The notes beneath the pieces were generated by a model. The model was not told the origin of the DNA, ran no database searches, and was given only the letters and a program-made list of their open reading frames with translations. Positions 11,696 through 23,345 of a stretch of 64,000 bases of DNA are shown here, one piece after another (position 1 is the stretch's first letter; every line of letters starts with the position of its first letter). A program made the translations under genes and the position numbers. Source of the stretch: Cyclaneusma minus (lineage: Eukaryota; Ascomycota; Leotiomycetes; Marthamycetales; Marthamycetaceae); assembly GCA_037179335.1 (NCBI GenBank), contig JAKZHN010000017.1, forward strand, positions 682,001 to 746,000, in the 5' to 3' direction.

Positions 11696-14600
11696 TATAT
11701 AAAGGCTCCAAGTCCTCTACTTTGCTCTTCAACGACCAGTACAGCTGGGTGAAACGCGCTATCTCCATGCAGCGCACAGCGGTGGATGCCCGAATCCCAA
11801 GTTCCCAAGGTTCCAATCTCCTAGGCTCCTTTTATCTCAAGTCTCGAAGTCTCAACCCAAGCCCAACTCCCTTTCGCCTCTTTTCAGCTCCCTATACCAT
11901 GTGTTTAAGTCTGCCACCATACCACATCCCTACCACCACAACCCCTAACTGCCGCCGAAGTCAACAGAAGCAACCCACCATCCTCATTCAGCCCAAGCAG
12001 TTCAAGTGATTCCACTGATCTCCCAGCTATAAAAACCCTGTTCCACTGCTTCCAATTTAGCTCCCTAAGAATGTATTCTCAAACTGGTCGATCGTACCTA
12101 TCCTTAACAGCAAGCACAATCCACTCGAGTCATATTCCAAGTCCCCGAGATTTCAACCTCCTTCTATCTCAAGTCCCAACCCAAGCCCTATTCTGAAACC
12201 CATCTCCCCATCTCCCCTCATTCAAGCTACTTATGCCATGTCATTTAGGTCTACTACCAGATCACAGCCCCGCCACCACAACTTACCAGCTACTGTCACG
12301 ACGAACACCTAGCATCATTCCGACCCCCTCCCCCTGGCCCTCCCGAAGCTTTCACAACCCCAGCCAGCACATCAGCGTCATCTTAAAAGTCCACAAAAAA
12401 TAAAGTGTGTAAAGAGTCGTATGTCCAATACCGTCTATTGGTTAATGCAAGAGCCGCCAAGCAACTCACGCAATTTCCTTAGTCGTATTCTTTGGAAGAA
12501 AAGAAGTTTGCAGGGAGAGGGTAGAAGTATTTATACCTCAGTCCTCAAATCCATGATCGACCTCAAGTCTCAACTTTCCGAATTTTGAGCACCTCAGCGC
12601 GTGACCAAAACCCGACTCCCTTCCAAGCTTTTCAGCTCTTTCTACCAAGTATCTAAATCTACAACCATAGGACATCCCCACCCCCATAACCTACCAGCTG
12701 CTGTCGCAACGGCCACCTAGCACCGAATCCGATCCGAAACTCCGTGGATTCACGCCCCAAGCACACCAACCTCAATCCTAAAGTCCACAAAATCTTGTCT
12801 CCAAAAGTCATGCGTAGTACCACACCATTTTGTGACCAAAATAAAAGCCACTAAACGTCAATGCATCAAAAACGTAATAGTACACTAGGTTTCTTGAAAA
12901 AGAAAAGGGAGTATGCAGAGAGGGTAAGGTATTTATACCTCACCTCGTCTTCAAACCCTTGATCAGCTGATCGTAAGTCTCGACTTTCCGAAGTCGGAGC
13001 ATCTCAGCGTAAGCCCATATTCATAATCATTTTCCCTTCTTTCCAGCTCCTTACCTTACATGTGTTATGTGCTTAGGCCTATTACCGCTCAACATCCCCG
13101 CCACCATAACCTACCAGCTGCTGTCGTAACGATCACCTAGTACCGATCACAACGCCCAGGGATTTATCACCCCAGCCAGCACATCAGCCTCATTCTAAAA
13201 TCCGAAGTCCGCAAAATCTCCAAGATCAAAAAGTCGTACGTATAACACCGTCTTGTGGTCCAAGCAAGAACTATCAAACATATGGAGTGAGGGACGAATC
13301 ATGTTTTCTTGGAGAAAGAAATTATGTACGGAGAGGGTCGGAGTATTTATACCCCGAACCCTAAACCCCTGATTACCTAATCTCTTCAGGATTTGGAGCA
13401 TCTCAGCCCAAGCCCAAATCCCAGCCCCTTTTCCTTTCTTCCCAGCTCCTCGTATAACCTACTATCAATACCATGTTACGGGGTTAGAGGTTGAGGCCTT
13501 AGGCAGCCATTCCTGCAGCCACTCCTTTGTCTAGCCAGTGCCTTTTGTCAAGGCATGGCCTATGTATTATAAGAAGGATGAGCTCTCCGGACCTTTCCTT
13601 CTCTCCTTAGCTTCACTAATCCAGTCTTTACCTACTGCTTGTTCGGGCTCTTAGATCCCTCAGTAGGTCTCCGTGACATACCACACCCCACCACCATGAA
13701 CTACCAGCTGCTGTCATAACAAACACATCAAATCCCCAGTCAGGACACCCAGCATTTTGAAGCCCACGAACACTCCAAAAAGTCAAAAAGTCTTACGCGC
13801 CTATGTACCTAGGTACAACACTGTTTTGTAATCAAAGCGAGAGCCACTGAACATGCAGCTTGCCTTCAATCATGAATTCCTTAGAAAAAGAAAGTATGTA
13901 GAAGAGGGTCGAAGTATTTATACCTCAAACCCCAAACCTCTGATCAGCTGATCTCATTTTCAGAATTCGGAGAATCTCAGTCTCTGCCCAAATTGTCAAA
14001 TTCCGAATCCTTTTCCTTTGTTTCGAGATCCTAGTAAGGGTAATCAATCTAGTACCAATTCTATATCCCACCACCACAACTTCCCAGCTGCTGTCACAAC
14101 AACCATCTACCACCTCTCCAACCCCCAATATTGTAAAACGCCAGCCAGCGCAGCTAGCCTCATCTCAAGTCCGCAAAAATAGTTTGAGTACAACGCGCTA
14201 ATTCTTGGAAAAGGTAACCATGCGGAGACAGTTTGATACGTTCCTTGTCATTTTGGTTTTGTAGAAAGAAAACATAGGTACGAAGAGAGGGTCGAGCTAT
14301 TTATATCCCATTCCTCAAAGACTTTAATCAGCTGATGTCAAATTCCATATGTGGAGCTTCTCAGCCGAAGCCCAAGTCCCAATCTCCGTTTTGTGCCTAT
14401 GTCTACCACCACACCACCACACCACATTCCCGCCACCACAACGTACCAACCGCTATCACGACGACCACCTAGCACCGAATCCAACCTTACAAAAGTTTCA
14501 GAATCCCAGCCAGCACAGCTAGTCTTATCTCAGGTCCACAAAAACGGATCAAACACGACGCGCCTTCCTTTAGAGAAATAAAGCATATAGAAAAAGGGTC

Positions 14601-15822
14601 CTTGGGGGCATTTATTGTGTCTGCGATTCAAGGGCTCTTTGCGACTTTGTTTGTTTAGAGGAAGGAAATATACACAGAGAGATTGAGGTATTTATAAATT
14701 ATACCCCAATCCCCAGACTCCTAACCATCTGATCTCATTTTCCGTATTTGAATCCTTTCAGCCTAAGCCCAAATCCCAATCTTCTTTCTGTGCCTGCATC
14801 AACCACCATACCACATTCCCACCACCGCCACTTAACACCTGCTATCGCAATAAACACCTAGCACCGGTCAAACACCGAAGATTCAAAAAATTATAACACC
14901 AACCAGCCTATCCAGCCCCCAGCCTCATCTAGACTCTAGAGTCTACAAAAGTACTTAGTAGTTAAAAAACGACGCGCCGTTCGCTAAAGAAAGGGAGTGT
15001 GCGGAGGAATGGTCCCCTTGCATCGATCTCCGACACCTTGTTCTTTTGGAAGAGAAATTCTTAGGGGAGGGTCGAGCTATTTATACCTAGGTACGTCGAA
15101 CATTAGACCCCTGATCAGCTGCTCTCATATTCTACCTAAGTCTGAGCCCCAATTCCAATTCCCTTCCCCCCTTTTCCAGCTTCTGTCAAGACAAACACCT
15201 AGCACCGATCATCATCAAATCCCAAAGACTTCACCACATCAACCTGCACAGCGTTAGTCAGACTCATTTTGAAATCCAGAAAGACAGTCCATACACGAGG
15301 CGCCACTCTTTGGAGATGGAAAGGAACCATGCGGAGACAGCGTGAAAGTGGCAGGGTAGGTACCAGAGAAGTTTTCTTTTGGAAAGAAAAATCTCTAGAG
15401 AGAGGGTCGAGGTATTTATAGGCATCTACCTGATGTCAATAATTAGACCCCTGATCAGCTGGTCTCAATTTCTGAAATTGGACCTCACCAGCTCAAGCCC
15501 AATTACCTTGCCTTCTCCTTCCCAGCTCCTTGTATCATACGTTTAGATCTATCATTACACCATATCCTCACCACCGCAGCGTGCCAGCTGCTGTCGTATC
15601 GACTACCTAGCACCGGTCAAACCCCAAAAAAACTTTGATAACCACAGTCAGCAAACCCAGTACCCAGCTTCATCTCAAAGTCCACAAAAGTAGTACCTAG
15701 CAATTAAAAGACGAAGCGCACCTCTTCAAAAAAAAAAGTGTGCAGAGATGGTAGCAAATCGCTCTTCCACAAGGCTTTCTTGGAGAAGGGAAATTTCTAG
15801 GGAGAGGGTCGAGCTATTTATA
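11696..15822 (-). repeat. Array A: tandem ORF-less TATA units (~9 copies)
   Basis: Diverged tandem units of about 340-420 bp (590 bp where a solo LTR is inserted). Minus-strand TATAAATA boxes lie at 12529-12536, 12930-12937, 13344-13351, 13915-13922, 14299-14306, 14689-14696, 15079-15086, 15413-15420 and 15815-15822. Each is followed on the minus strand by a pyrimidine-rich stretch (CTCGACCCTCTC) and a small hairpin such as TTTCTTTCTCCAAGAAA. Next comes a TTTTGTGGACTTTGAGATGA-like block, then about 200-235 bp from the TATA the core GACAGCAGCTGG...GTGGTGG (plus-strand copies at 12271, 12681, 13100, 13690, 14069, 14431, 14820, 15168 and 15569). A TGATCAGCTGATC-like palindrome sits about 25-40 bp upstream of most TATA boxes. 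Plus-strand TATA boxes of the array B partner type occur at 11696-11703 and 12028-12035. No ORF is conserved between units. I infer a family of short Pol II noncoding transcripts; a decayed satellite is the alternative. Confidence 0.75.
13474..13678. mobile_element. Solo LTR with 5-bp target duplication
   Basis: A 205-bp insertion starting TGTTACGG and ending CCGTGACA, so its ends are near-inverted TG...CA. It is flanked on both sides by TACCA, a 5-bp target-site duplication. It interrupts one unit of array A; removing it brings that unit (590 bp between cores) back to the normal ~385-bp spacing. The internal retrotransposon is gone. The features fit a solo LTR of a Ty3/Gypsy- or Copia-type element. 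Orientation is not determined. Confidence 0.85.
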
Positions 15823-15829
15823 TACCTCA

Positions 15830-16667
15830 CCTCAGTCCTCAGACCCCTGATCAGCTGATCAGATAATCTCAGCTCCTGAGTTCGGAACTCACAGCAGCAA
15901 GTCATTCATATTCATCATCATCTCCAAAAAAGAAAAAAGAAAATGCAAAAAGGCCACTAAAACAAAAACATCCAAAAGGACCGTCGAACCCGAAGGGACG
16001 TCCTCAAACCAGACGTACTGAGTTTGATTCACCGAGTAGCCAACTCGGCTAAACGCTACTTAGCAGGCTCGGTGATGGCAGTTCGTCTCATTTTGTTGTA
16101 TATGTTGTAGTTCTGTCTGGGCAGTTGTACGTAGTAATAGCTCAGGGGTTAAGGTATATTTTCGTTTCCAGCTCTACTCATCAGTCCTACCAGCCCAGCG
16201 TTGGCAGCAGTGCCCTCGGCCCCGCCCATACATACACACCCTTGCGTTCATACACGCAATTCATTTTTATCTACACATCCATTCGCATTGACACACATTA
16301 TTTTCCACCCACTCGGGGACGATTCTCGGCGTAGCAAGGCCCATCAGTCCTGTTTCTCTCACTCTTCCCAAATTTCGCACAGAGTACATGTAATATCCAC
16401 GTTCAGCAGAAGGCCCACCCACACCACTGACGCCCATCCACGCCATTTGTATGTGTTGATGTAAAAGAGCAGAAAGAGCAAGCCCAGCCCAGCCCAAAGC
16501 CCCCTCACGCCATTCTCCACCCGTCCCAAGAAAAAACTCCAAATGCTATCCCATGCTTTAATCAACAAATGAAACCAAAACTTTGAACAGCGGCAAGAAA
16601 AGGCCAGGCATGCAACGATAAAAACGACGCTCGCTCAAATATACACACCGTTCCGCCCCCACCACCC
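15830..16667. other. Intergenic between array A and the FLC-like gene
   Basis: No supported gene. One inverted repeat (TCACCGAG near 16029, CTCGGTGA near 16068) could form a hairpin. The right part is probably the 3' UTR of the minus-strand gene. Confidence 0.4.
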
Positions 16668-19600
16668 CTACTCATCAACAGCAGTAACAAAGGTCTGCGT
16701 CGTCTGCGCCGTACTCGCACTAACACTCCTCCTCACATCCCCCTGTCCTCCACCACCTCCCAAACCCCCACCCAAATACCCCCCCAACCCACCACCCTGG
16801 GCACCTCTTCCACTTCTTCCCCCACCACTCCGTTCTCTACTCACCCCACTATATCCACTCTCACTCCCCCCTCCTTGCTGCACCTCCACCCTCTCCCCCA
16901 ACAAATCATTCCCAAACCGCACATCCTCCAGCGAATTCCCCGTCTTCACCCTGCCACTATGCACAAATCCATAGCTCGCCGGCCTTTCGCTTTCCTGCCC
17001 CATTCCTCCAATGCGTGGCGGCTGTGCAGCACTTGAAGGATTCCTCGACATCGGATCAACACTCGTCCCCTCACTCGCACTCTTCTGGCTCGTGCTCCGC
17101 TCAAACGGCAAGCGTATCATATTATCGTGCGCACCATCTACCCCCGAACCAGAAATCGGTGGGTCATACATCCCCCCCTTCTGCCCCGACACACTCTCCC
17201 GCGTGTCCTGAATCATGCTCAACCCCCTCGGTGCCGTCGCCGCACCCCCCGGCATCGGCGGCACGAAAGATTTCCGTTTTGAGCTCTTCCTCGGCAGACT
17301 AGGTTTTCTCGAAAAATTCGTATTTCGCGTACTCATCGTGCTAGTACGACTCGGCAACCTCGAAGGCAGTTCGATATTCTCACTTCCCAGTTCCAGTCCC
17401 GGCAACGAAGGCGGAACTTCCGAGACGATTCGCGCCCCCATCTCATTTTCTTCTTCTTCGGACTCTGAATCATCGGACATATCTGAAATCTCATGATCCG
17501 TAATATCATTAGAAGGATGCGGTGTGTGCGTAGCACCTCCGCCCGATGATGCTGCACCACCACCACCACCGCCACCAACAACAACCGGAGAAGAAGGAAC
17601 ATCCTCGTCGTCATCAGAATCGATAGGTCCGTTCCTCACTTGCTCAACAACAGGCGCAACACCCTCGGGTATTTCCTCAGGAGGACTTTCCGTCCCAGCG
17701 CCATCGTTCCTATCACCCGCGCGCATGCCAGGCGGCATCCGTGAACTCCTTACTACCTCGAAGCCCTTCCCTTTCTCTTTTGTCTTCCCGCCCAGAAATC
17801 TCTGAAACCAGCCGACTGCAGAAGCAGCCGGTCCGGTGGGATCAACAGGACCAGTGCGCAGCTTGCGGCCGGGCGTGTTGGCATTCAATGCAGGTCCGCG
17901 CACGCCGTAGTAGAAGTCCGATTCACGGGTCGTGTAGTCTTGCGTCTTGGAGCGGGAGCGTTCGTGGCTAACGGGCTCTTGAGCCGCAGGTATGTAGCCA
18001 GTTGTGGGTGTTGAGGGAGTTATGCGACCGGACATTGATCCGGAGCGCTCGGCGCTGCTGTCGCCAATGTCGGCTTCTGGTTCCGAGGTTCGTCTGTCGC
18101 CATTCCAATCTCCTTCAGCCCAGTCCCCGCGCGTTTTGGCTGCGGGTGATAAGGCTTCGATGGTCGTGCGGCGTGCTCGAGGTGGTCTGTAATAGGGGTC
18201 GGCGGCCTCGACTCCAGGCATGCCGGCAGCACGTCCGTGGGGTCCTGGTGCGCCTGGTAGGTATGAATAGGGGTTTGGTTCGCCTGGGGTCGATGGCGTG
18301 TATGTACCGCTATCTTGACGACCACGAGGCCCAAGGCCTTCGAGTCCCATGCTGGTTCTGTTCAAAAGCATGGCATTGCTAGAGGCCGATTGACTTCGCC
18401 CCCTGCCCATGTGCATGTTCATCAAATATGCGGATTTTCGATCGGACTCCGCGAGAATAGCAGCAGTTGATGAACGGCTTTGTCGAGATCCTCCATCGCG
18501 ACGTCTGGCGAGTTGACGCATTCCAAGTACTTTGGACAAACCTCCTCTAGTGGCTCCGTTCTCGTCTCCTCCAGCTCCTGAAAGTCGGGCGGCAACTTCA
18601 ATGATGGTTTGGCAGGCGTTGAGAAAGAAGCCGAATACAAGCACAACCGCGTGCAGTAGCAGAATAGCATAGCCGATCCAACCTTTTGGTCCCTCAGTAA
18701 CGCCAAGACTGGGGGCAAAAGCTACCATCATGAGAATCGAGATGAGTCGACACACGGCGAAAAAGGTGTGGTAAAGGTTCATGGAGGTAGGTGAGTGGAA
18801 GGGACGGAATGAGTGTAGAGTTAGAATGGTAATGACTTCGCAGATGGCGAGAAGGACCAACTGGGCAATACCAGAGGGCTGAACAGCACCGATCGCAACG
18901 CCTCGTATGAAGGTCAAGAGAATAGGTATAATGGCAAATGGAGCCGCATTGTCCGAGTATGTATTGTACAAAGATCCGTAGATGAGTACCGTCGGTAGGT
19001 CGTCGAAAAGGAACGACCGAGGCCTCGTGGACGCAATGAAATACAGTAGCCAACCTGTGAATCCCAGAATAATAATGAGAAGGATTACTGCCAGGGCCAC
19101 TTCGTAAGCTTGAGACTTGAGTGCCACCACAAGCTGAAACATAGATAGCGCGACGATAGGGAGTAGCATGTAGGCGAAAATAACCCGGATGACATTTCCA
19201 AGCGAGAAGGGCAGGTTCTTGGAGCGGAGGTCCTCTTCTGGTATGTCAAAGACGACTCGATAGACCCAGCGAATCCCAAACCCAAGCTGAATCAAGGCTA
19301 GTATCGCGGCCAGGATTACAAGCAGCCAGATAATCATGCCGGCCCAGATATCGTCTGATGCTCCCATTCCCACTAGTTGGCCCAAGGAGTCCAGGCCGTA
19401 TGTGGCATTGGTAAAGTAAATCCCATCTTGAAGGCTCATAGTACCGTTCTGGTGATCGATAAAGCTGTGGTTGAACATAAGCGCCGACCAGGCAACTTTG
19501 CTAGCAACAGGCTGGTAGAAGCCCGGGTAGCTCAGAGTGAGCCCTCCAGTCAAAGCCACAAATTGGATGTACTGCAGGCAGTCACCGAACCCAGGCGTGA

Positions 19601-20434
19601 CCAAGCGCAGTAAATCGGCATCTCTTCCATAATTCGTACTCCACCGGAAAATGTCTGTGGTTCCCCAGGGGCAGTATATCGCTGCGAAGACTGTCGCAAA
19701 GCCCACCAAGACCAAGACCATCAGAGGCAGGTATTTTAAAGTGTTGCTAAGGGTCTCCCCAAGATCTGGCGTGATGATTGCTGAAATGCAACCTATTGGT
19801 GTCTCGCCCGTATCGCCGTATATGATTTGGAAGGTGGCAGTGAACGAGGTAAAGGCATACGTCGAATAGAAGTCATGAGACAGGGCAATAGACGGCAGAT
19901 CGTACGGATTCATACTTTGAACAGATCATCGTCAGTAAATTACTATAAATATGGCTAGGAGAAAAGCGCTATGGAGAGGACATCAATTTACCCAGAGCTG
20001 TTAAAAACGGGCGCCAGCGGACAACTTCCATTCGTCAGCGAGTCGCAGAAGCTGACCCTGTTCGTATATGGCGTGTATGACAGGACAGAAACTTCCTCGT
20101 ACAGAGTGGTCTGCCTCGGATCTGACGAGGCCGGAAAAGGCACATCGACAATCTTTCCATTCGTATTGTCGGGATCGCTGTAATTGACGGCGGCAGTTGT
20201 GTAGTCTCCTGATACATTTCCCCAGACTCTCACAGCCAGATTGTGGGCGGGGTCGGTCGTGTTGAATACGGCGTTCACGTAATATGGCGTAAACTGGAGA
20301 GCATTGCTAGCTTGTCGGGAATCCGTCAGGCAGTCCTGGAAGTTGATGAAGGCGGCAGACGTGGAGTGGATTAGGAAGGCCAGCACCAGTAGCAGCATCA
20401 TGCTCGTCTGGTCTGGCAGTCTCCCACGTGCCAT
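16668..20434 (-). CDS. FLC/TRP-like membrane protein with ML-like lumenal domain
   Basis: Two exons, 20434-19992 and 19914-16668, with a 77-nt intron (GTAAAT...CAAAG); about 1229 aa. The family (fungal flavin-carrier Flc1-3/Pkd2-type TRP-like proteins) acts in ER, Golgi or plasma membrane and has been linked to FAD transport, calcium and wall integrity. Seen here: a signal peptide (MMLLLVLAFLIHSTSAAF), an ML-like domain (AAFINFQDCL ... RVSFCDSLTNGSCPL), then NPYDLPSIALSHDFYSTYAF just after the splice, which is diagnostic. A run of about nine hydrophobic segments covers the TRP domain to about residue 610. The last ~600 residues are a disordered Ser/Pro/Gly-rich cytosolic tail with poly-Gly and acidic stretches. 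The ATG at 20434 is chosen because it lies close to the signal peptide; an in-frame ATG at 20557 would add 41 residues. Confidence 0.9.
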
Positions 20435-20557
20435 TGTCCTGGAGTTCGTTGTCGCTGCCGCCTGGAAATCTGCCATCATGCCTCCTTTTCCACCCGCTTC
20501 ATATTCTCGCAAATCGACGATATCGACCGTTTCGTGCGGGCGCGCCGGTTTTTCCAT

Positions 20558-22253
20558 GAGCCTGGATATTCTCTTCCTCCGCCCTGCCTGGTGGACTTCA
20601 CGCCCCAGCTTGGCAGGCAGTACCAGCGTAGCTCTCTGCGCGGCGGCGTCTTAGGTGATCGGCTTCATATATCGAATTTGTGCCTTGTTGAAAGCTCGGT
20701 TGGCGGTTGGTTTAGCGGTTGGGCATGCGCCTGTTGTTGATTCGGAGCTTGAAGCAGAGTGGTACCCGAATAATCTCAGGCTCTTTCCCTCAACATGGCC
20801 TTCCGCGATAGCTCTTGCTGCGAGCTTGCACCTCGTGATGATTATTCCTGAAAAAGTTCAACGGTTTCTTCTGCAAGTCTGGAAGCAGCGAATGCATGCG
20901 GCAGAAGCGGGCGGAGCGTGGTGGAGACGGACTCCTTTGCTAGGTCAGTCCAAATTCGTGAGTGGTATCAGGACCGGCGGCCGGCTCTTTTAGCGACGGC
21001 GCCAGGATTTCTGCAACAATACGAGGGTGCCCAATTTGTAGCGCAATGGCCGATTACCATGACGACACTGCCATAATAGTATTCACTGCTAACTGTGTAT
21101 TGCGCCTGTTATTCTCCAGGTTTGCTGTCCAGCTGGAGACAACGCGCGCCTGGCTATGATTTGGAATATCAACAGCAGATGTTCCCGAATATCGAGGCAT
21201 GTGAAATTCGCACAGCACTCCTGCCTCTGCTGCCCAAAGCTCTCTCAATCCTCCTCGCCCAGCCCACCAGCCACATCATCTCCACGCCGAGAGCTGCAGA
21301 TGCGACTGGGAAACCCTGCCAAGCTGTCAACATGCCACCACACCGACCAGGTCTCGAACACCGACATGATGACTGCATCTGCGGCACCAAACTACTACTG
21401 CCTCTTGTACGACACCTGGATGCCTGAAGCAAGGAGAGATATAAAAACAGCAACTCCAAGCTTCTCCTGGGCTCGGAACAAGATATGAGGCATGAAAAGG
21501 GTCAGTGGCAGTGCTAAAATCTATTTAAAACAGACAGACAGACAGAACAGGCCCGAAAAACCCGTTGGTCCGGTTCATGACGGCTCGTCGACTATGTGGT
21601 GTCAAACCTTCGTACCTCAATCCGGATTCGTAATAGCTCACAGCATGAGACATCGCCAAAACGGCTAATGAGACGAACGAGAACAACATTGGATGAAACA
21701 TCTCTGCGAAATACAAAGATAAGAGGTCTGTCACATTTCATCTTCTCAACACTAAGGTACATGTACTGTGGTATTCCTGACGTACAGGACACCATCTCGG
21801 CCTTCTGCAGACTGGACTGCAGGAACTGGCACTTTGTCAGATTTCGTACAACCCCTCGTCACCATGCCCGGCAGGCCGTTCCCTAAGATGCCGGTGCGAC
21901 GTCATGTAAGGATGCCAGGAATGTGAAACATATACTTATAGAATCGCTGATGGGCCAATGTAAATGTGTGCAGCATTGGAGAGATCAGTACAGACGGAAC
22001 TCGCACTAGACCAAAAGCTCGAATTTTATTGAACCCCTGCATCAAGTTTCAACAAGAGAACTAGGTATTGAAGGATGCTTTTGTTCTGTTCAAGAGGCTC
22101 TCCATATACAGCTATCCGGCCTCTCTGGAATTTCAGGACACCGCCACAGTCTCCCAGCGCTATCAACATTGAAGCTACAAAATGAACTTGAATAAGCTCT
22201 AAGTAACCAGGAATATTGACACCCCACCCTTTCCACCCCCCTTCCAAACAAAA
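20558..22253. other. Intergenic, nothing recognised
   Basis: The first ~200 bp are likely the promoter of the minus-strand FLC-like gene. No convincing gene, RNA or repeat is seen in the rest; the short open frames on both strands are not protein-like. Confidence 0.45.
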
Positions 22254-23345
22254 TCACAAACTAACCTCCCTAACAACCCCCGTATCACTAACCACTCCCG
22301 GCGCCCCCATCGCCACAACAGCAACAATCCTCGTGTTCCCCTGAATCTTCGCACTCCTAGCATCCGCCCCCGTAATCACCGTCCTAATAACATCAACCCC
22401 TCCCACATCCTCACTCTCCGTCGTGCCCTCACCCAGCACAAAATAGCCCGTCGCGCCAATCGCCGTATCCCAAGTCACGCTATAAACACCATCCCCCGTC
22501 TGCCTCGCCTCCACACCCCCAGGAACGCCTGGTACGGTTCCACTAGAGACTCCAATCGATGCCGTTTCGTAATTGTTCTGATAGTCAAACCTACCAGTCA
22601 GCGTCGCGCGCGTGCGAAAACCTTCCGGTGCCAAGCCATCGGGATTACACGCGTCGTCGAATTCGTGGACTTGGAGGACGCGGTCGTTGCCCAGGGCATA
22701 GCGACCATCGGGACTTTGAGCGGAGCCGATAGGGCCAGTGTCGCTAACAGGTAGATAACCAGTGATGGGAGTGAGGATTTGAGCTGTTTGGTCGGCGTAG
22801 TCGGCGGTGAAGGAGAAGGTGTAGCGGTTGTCGAACTGGTCGCGGTTGAAGGTGAGTTGGTAGACGCATTCGCGGATTTGGGTGACGTGGAAGTCGGTGG
22901 GAGCGGAAATGTAGGGATCATTCCAGATGGTGGATGACCGCTTATATACCTCAAAGTCGCCAGGGGGCTTTGGCCGCTCGTCGCAGGGCTCGCCGGGACC
23001 CGCCGTGGAGCAGTCTGGTCTAGGGGTGTGGCAGCGTACGTGGGAAGGCACCGTGTCGCAGTCTGGTAGATGGTCTTCTTCTTTCCGCTTGTATACGTCA
23101 AACCCGGGCGGGTGATGAGGGGCGGGACGGAAGTCGCAGGGCGTGTTAGGGGGCACCGTGGAGCAGTCTGGTAGATTGGTCCTCCGCTTATATACGTAAA
23201 TCCCGGGCGGGTGATAGTCGCAGGGCCTGTTCGGGTGCTCCTTGGAGCATTTTGGTAGATGGGCCCCGTCTGGAATTGGATTGGCAACAGATATTCCTGC
23301 AAAGACAATAAAAAGATAGGAGAGATATATTGAAAATTGAGGCAT
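22254..23345 (-). CDS. Secreted protein with C-x8-C repeats and Kex2-type VYKR sites, 363 aa
   Basis: A single exon from an ATG at 23345. A signal peptide (MPQFSIYLSYLFIVFAGISVANP) is followed by three repeat blocks, each ending in a dibasic site after Val-Tyr: GIYVYKR, GFDVYKR and DFEVYKR. Within the blocks, four cysteine pairs share the spacing C-x8-C (CSKEHPNRPC, CSTVPPNTPC, CDTVPSHVRC, CSTAGPGEPC), embedded in Pro-rich text (RPxPxxPPG). After the last KR comes a ~226-residue domain rich in beta-strand-like sequence (YTFSFTADY, ATLTGRFDY, GVYSVTWD, GYFVLGEG), perhaps two beta-sandwich modules. Kex2 in the Golgi cuts after KR, so three peptides of about 31, 31 and 47 residues plus a C-terminal protein are expected. 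This is the layout of Kex2-processed repeat proteins (KEPs). No UstY (DUF3328) or other RiPP tailoring gene is nearby. Its function is unknown. Confidence 0.85.
   Translation of the reverse strand: MPQFSIYLSYLFIVFAGISVANPIPDGAHLPKCSKEHPNRPCDYHPPGIYVYKRRTNLPDCSTVPPNTPCDFRPAPHHPPGFDVYKRKEEDHLPDCDTVPSHVRCHTPRPDCSTAGPGEPCDERPKPPGDFEVYKRSSTIWNDPYISAPTDFHVTQIRECVYQLTFNRDQFDNRYTFSFTADYADQTAQILTPITGYLPVSDTGPIGSAQSPDGRYALGNDRVLQVHEFDDACNPDGLAPEGFRTRATLTGRFDYQNNYETASIGVSSGTVPGVPGGVEARQTGDGVYSVTWDTAIGATGYFVLGEGTTESEDVGGVDVIRTVITGADARSAKIQGNTRIVAVVAMGAPGVVSDTGVVREVSL

Noticed and set aside
22598..23308. Second long open frame (236 aa) on the same strand as the Kex2-repeat gene
   Set aside because: It is a shifted frame of the repeat region; it lacks a signal peptide and its composition is Thr/Pro/Ser low complexity.
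22254..23345. Dikaritin-type RiPP cluster
   Set aside because: The precursor layout is similar, but no UstY/DUF3328, tyrosinase or methyltransferase gene is seen in the window, and the blocks are long and contain Cys.
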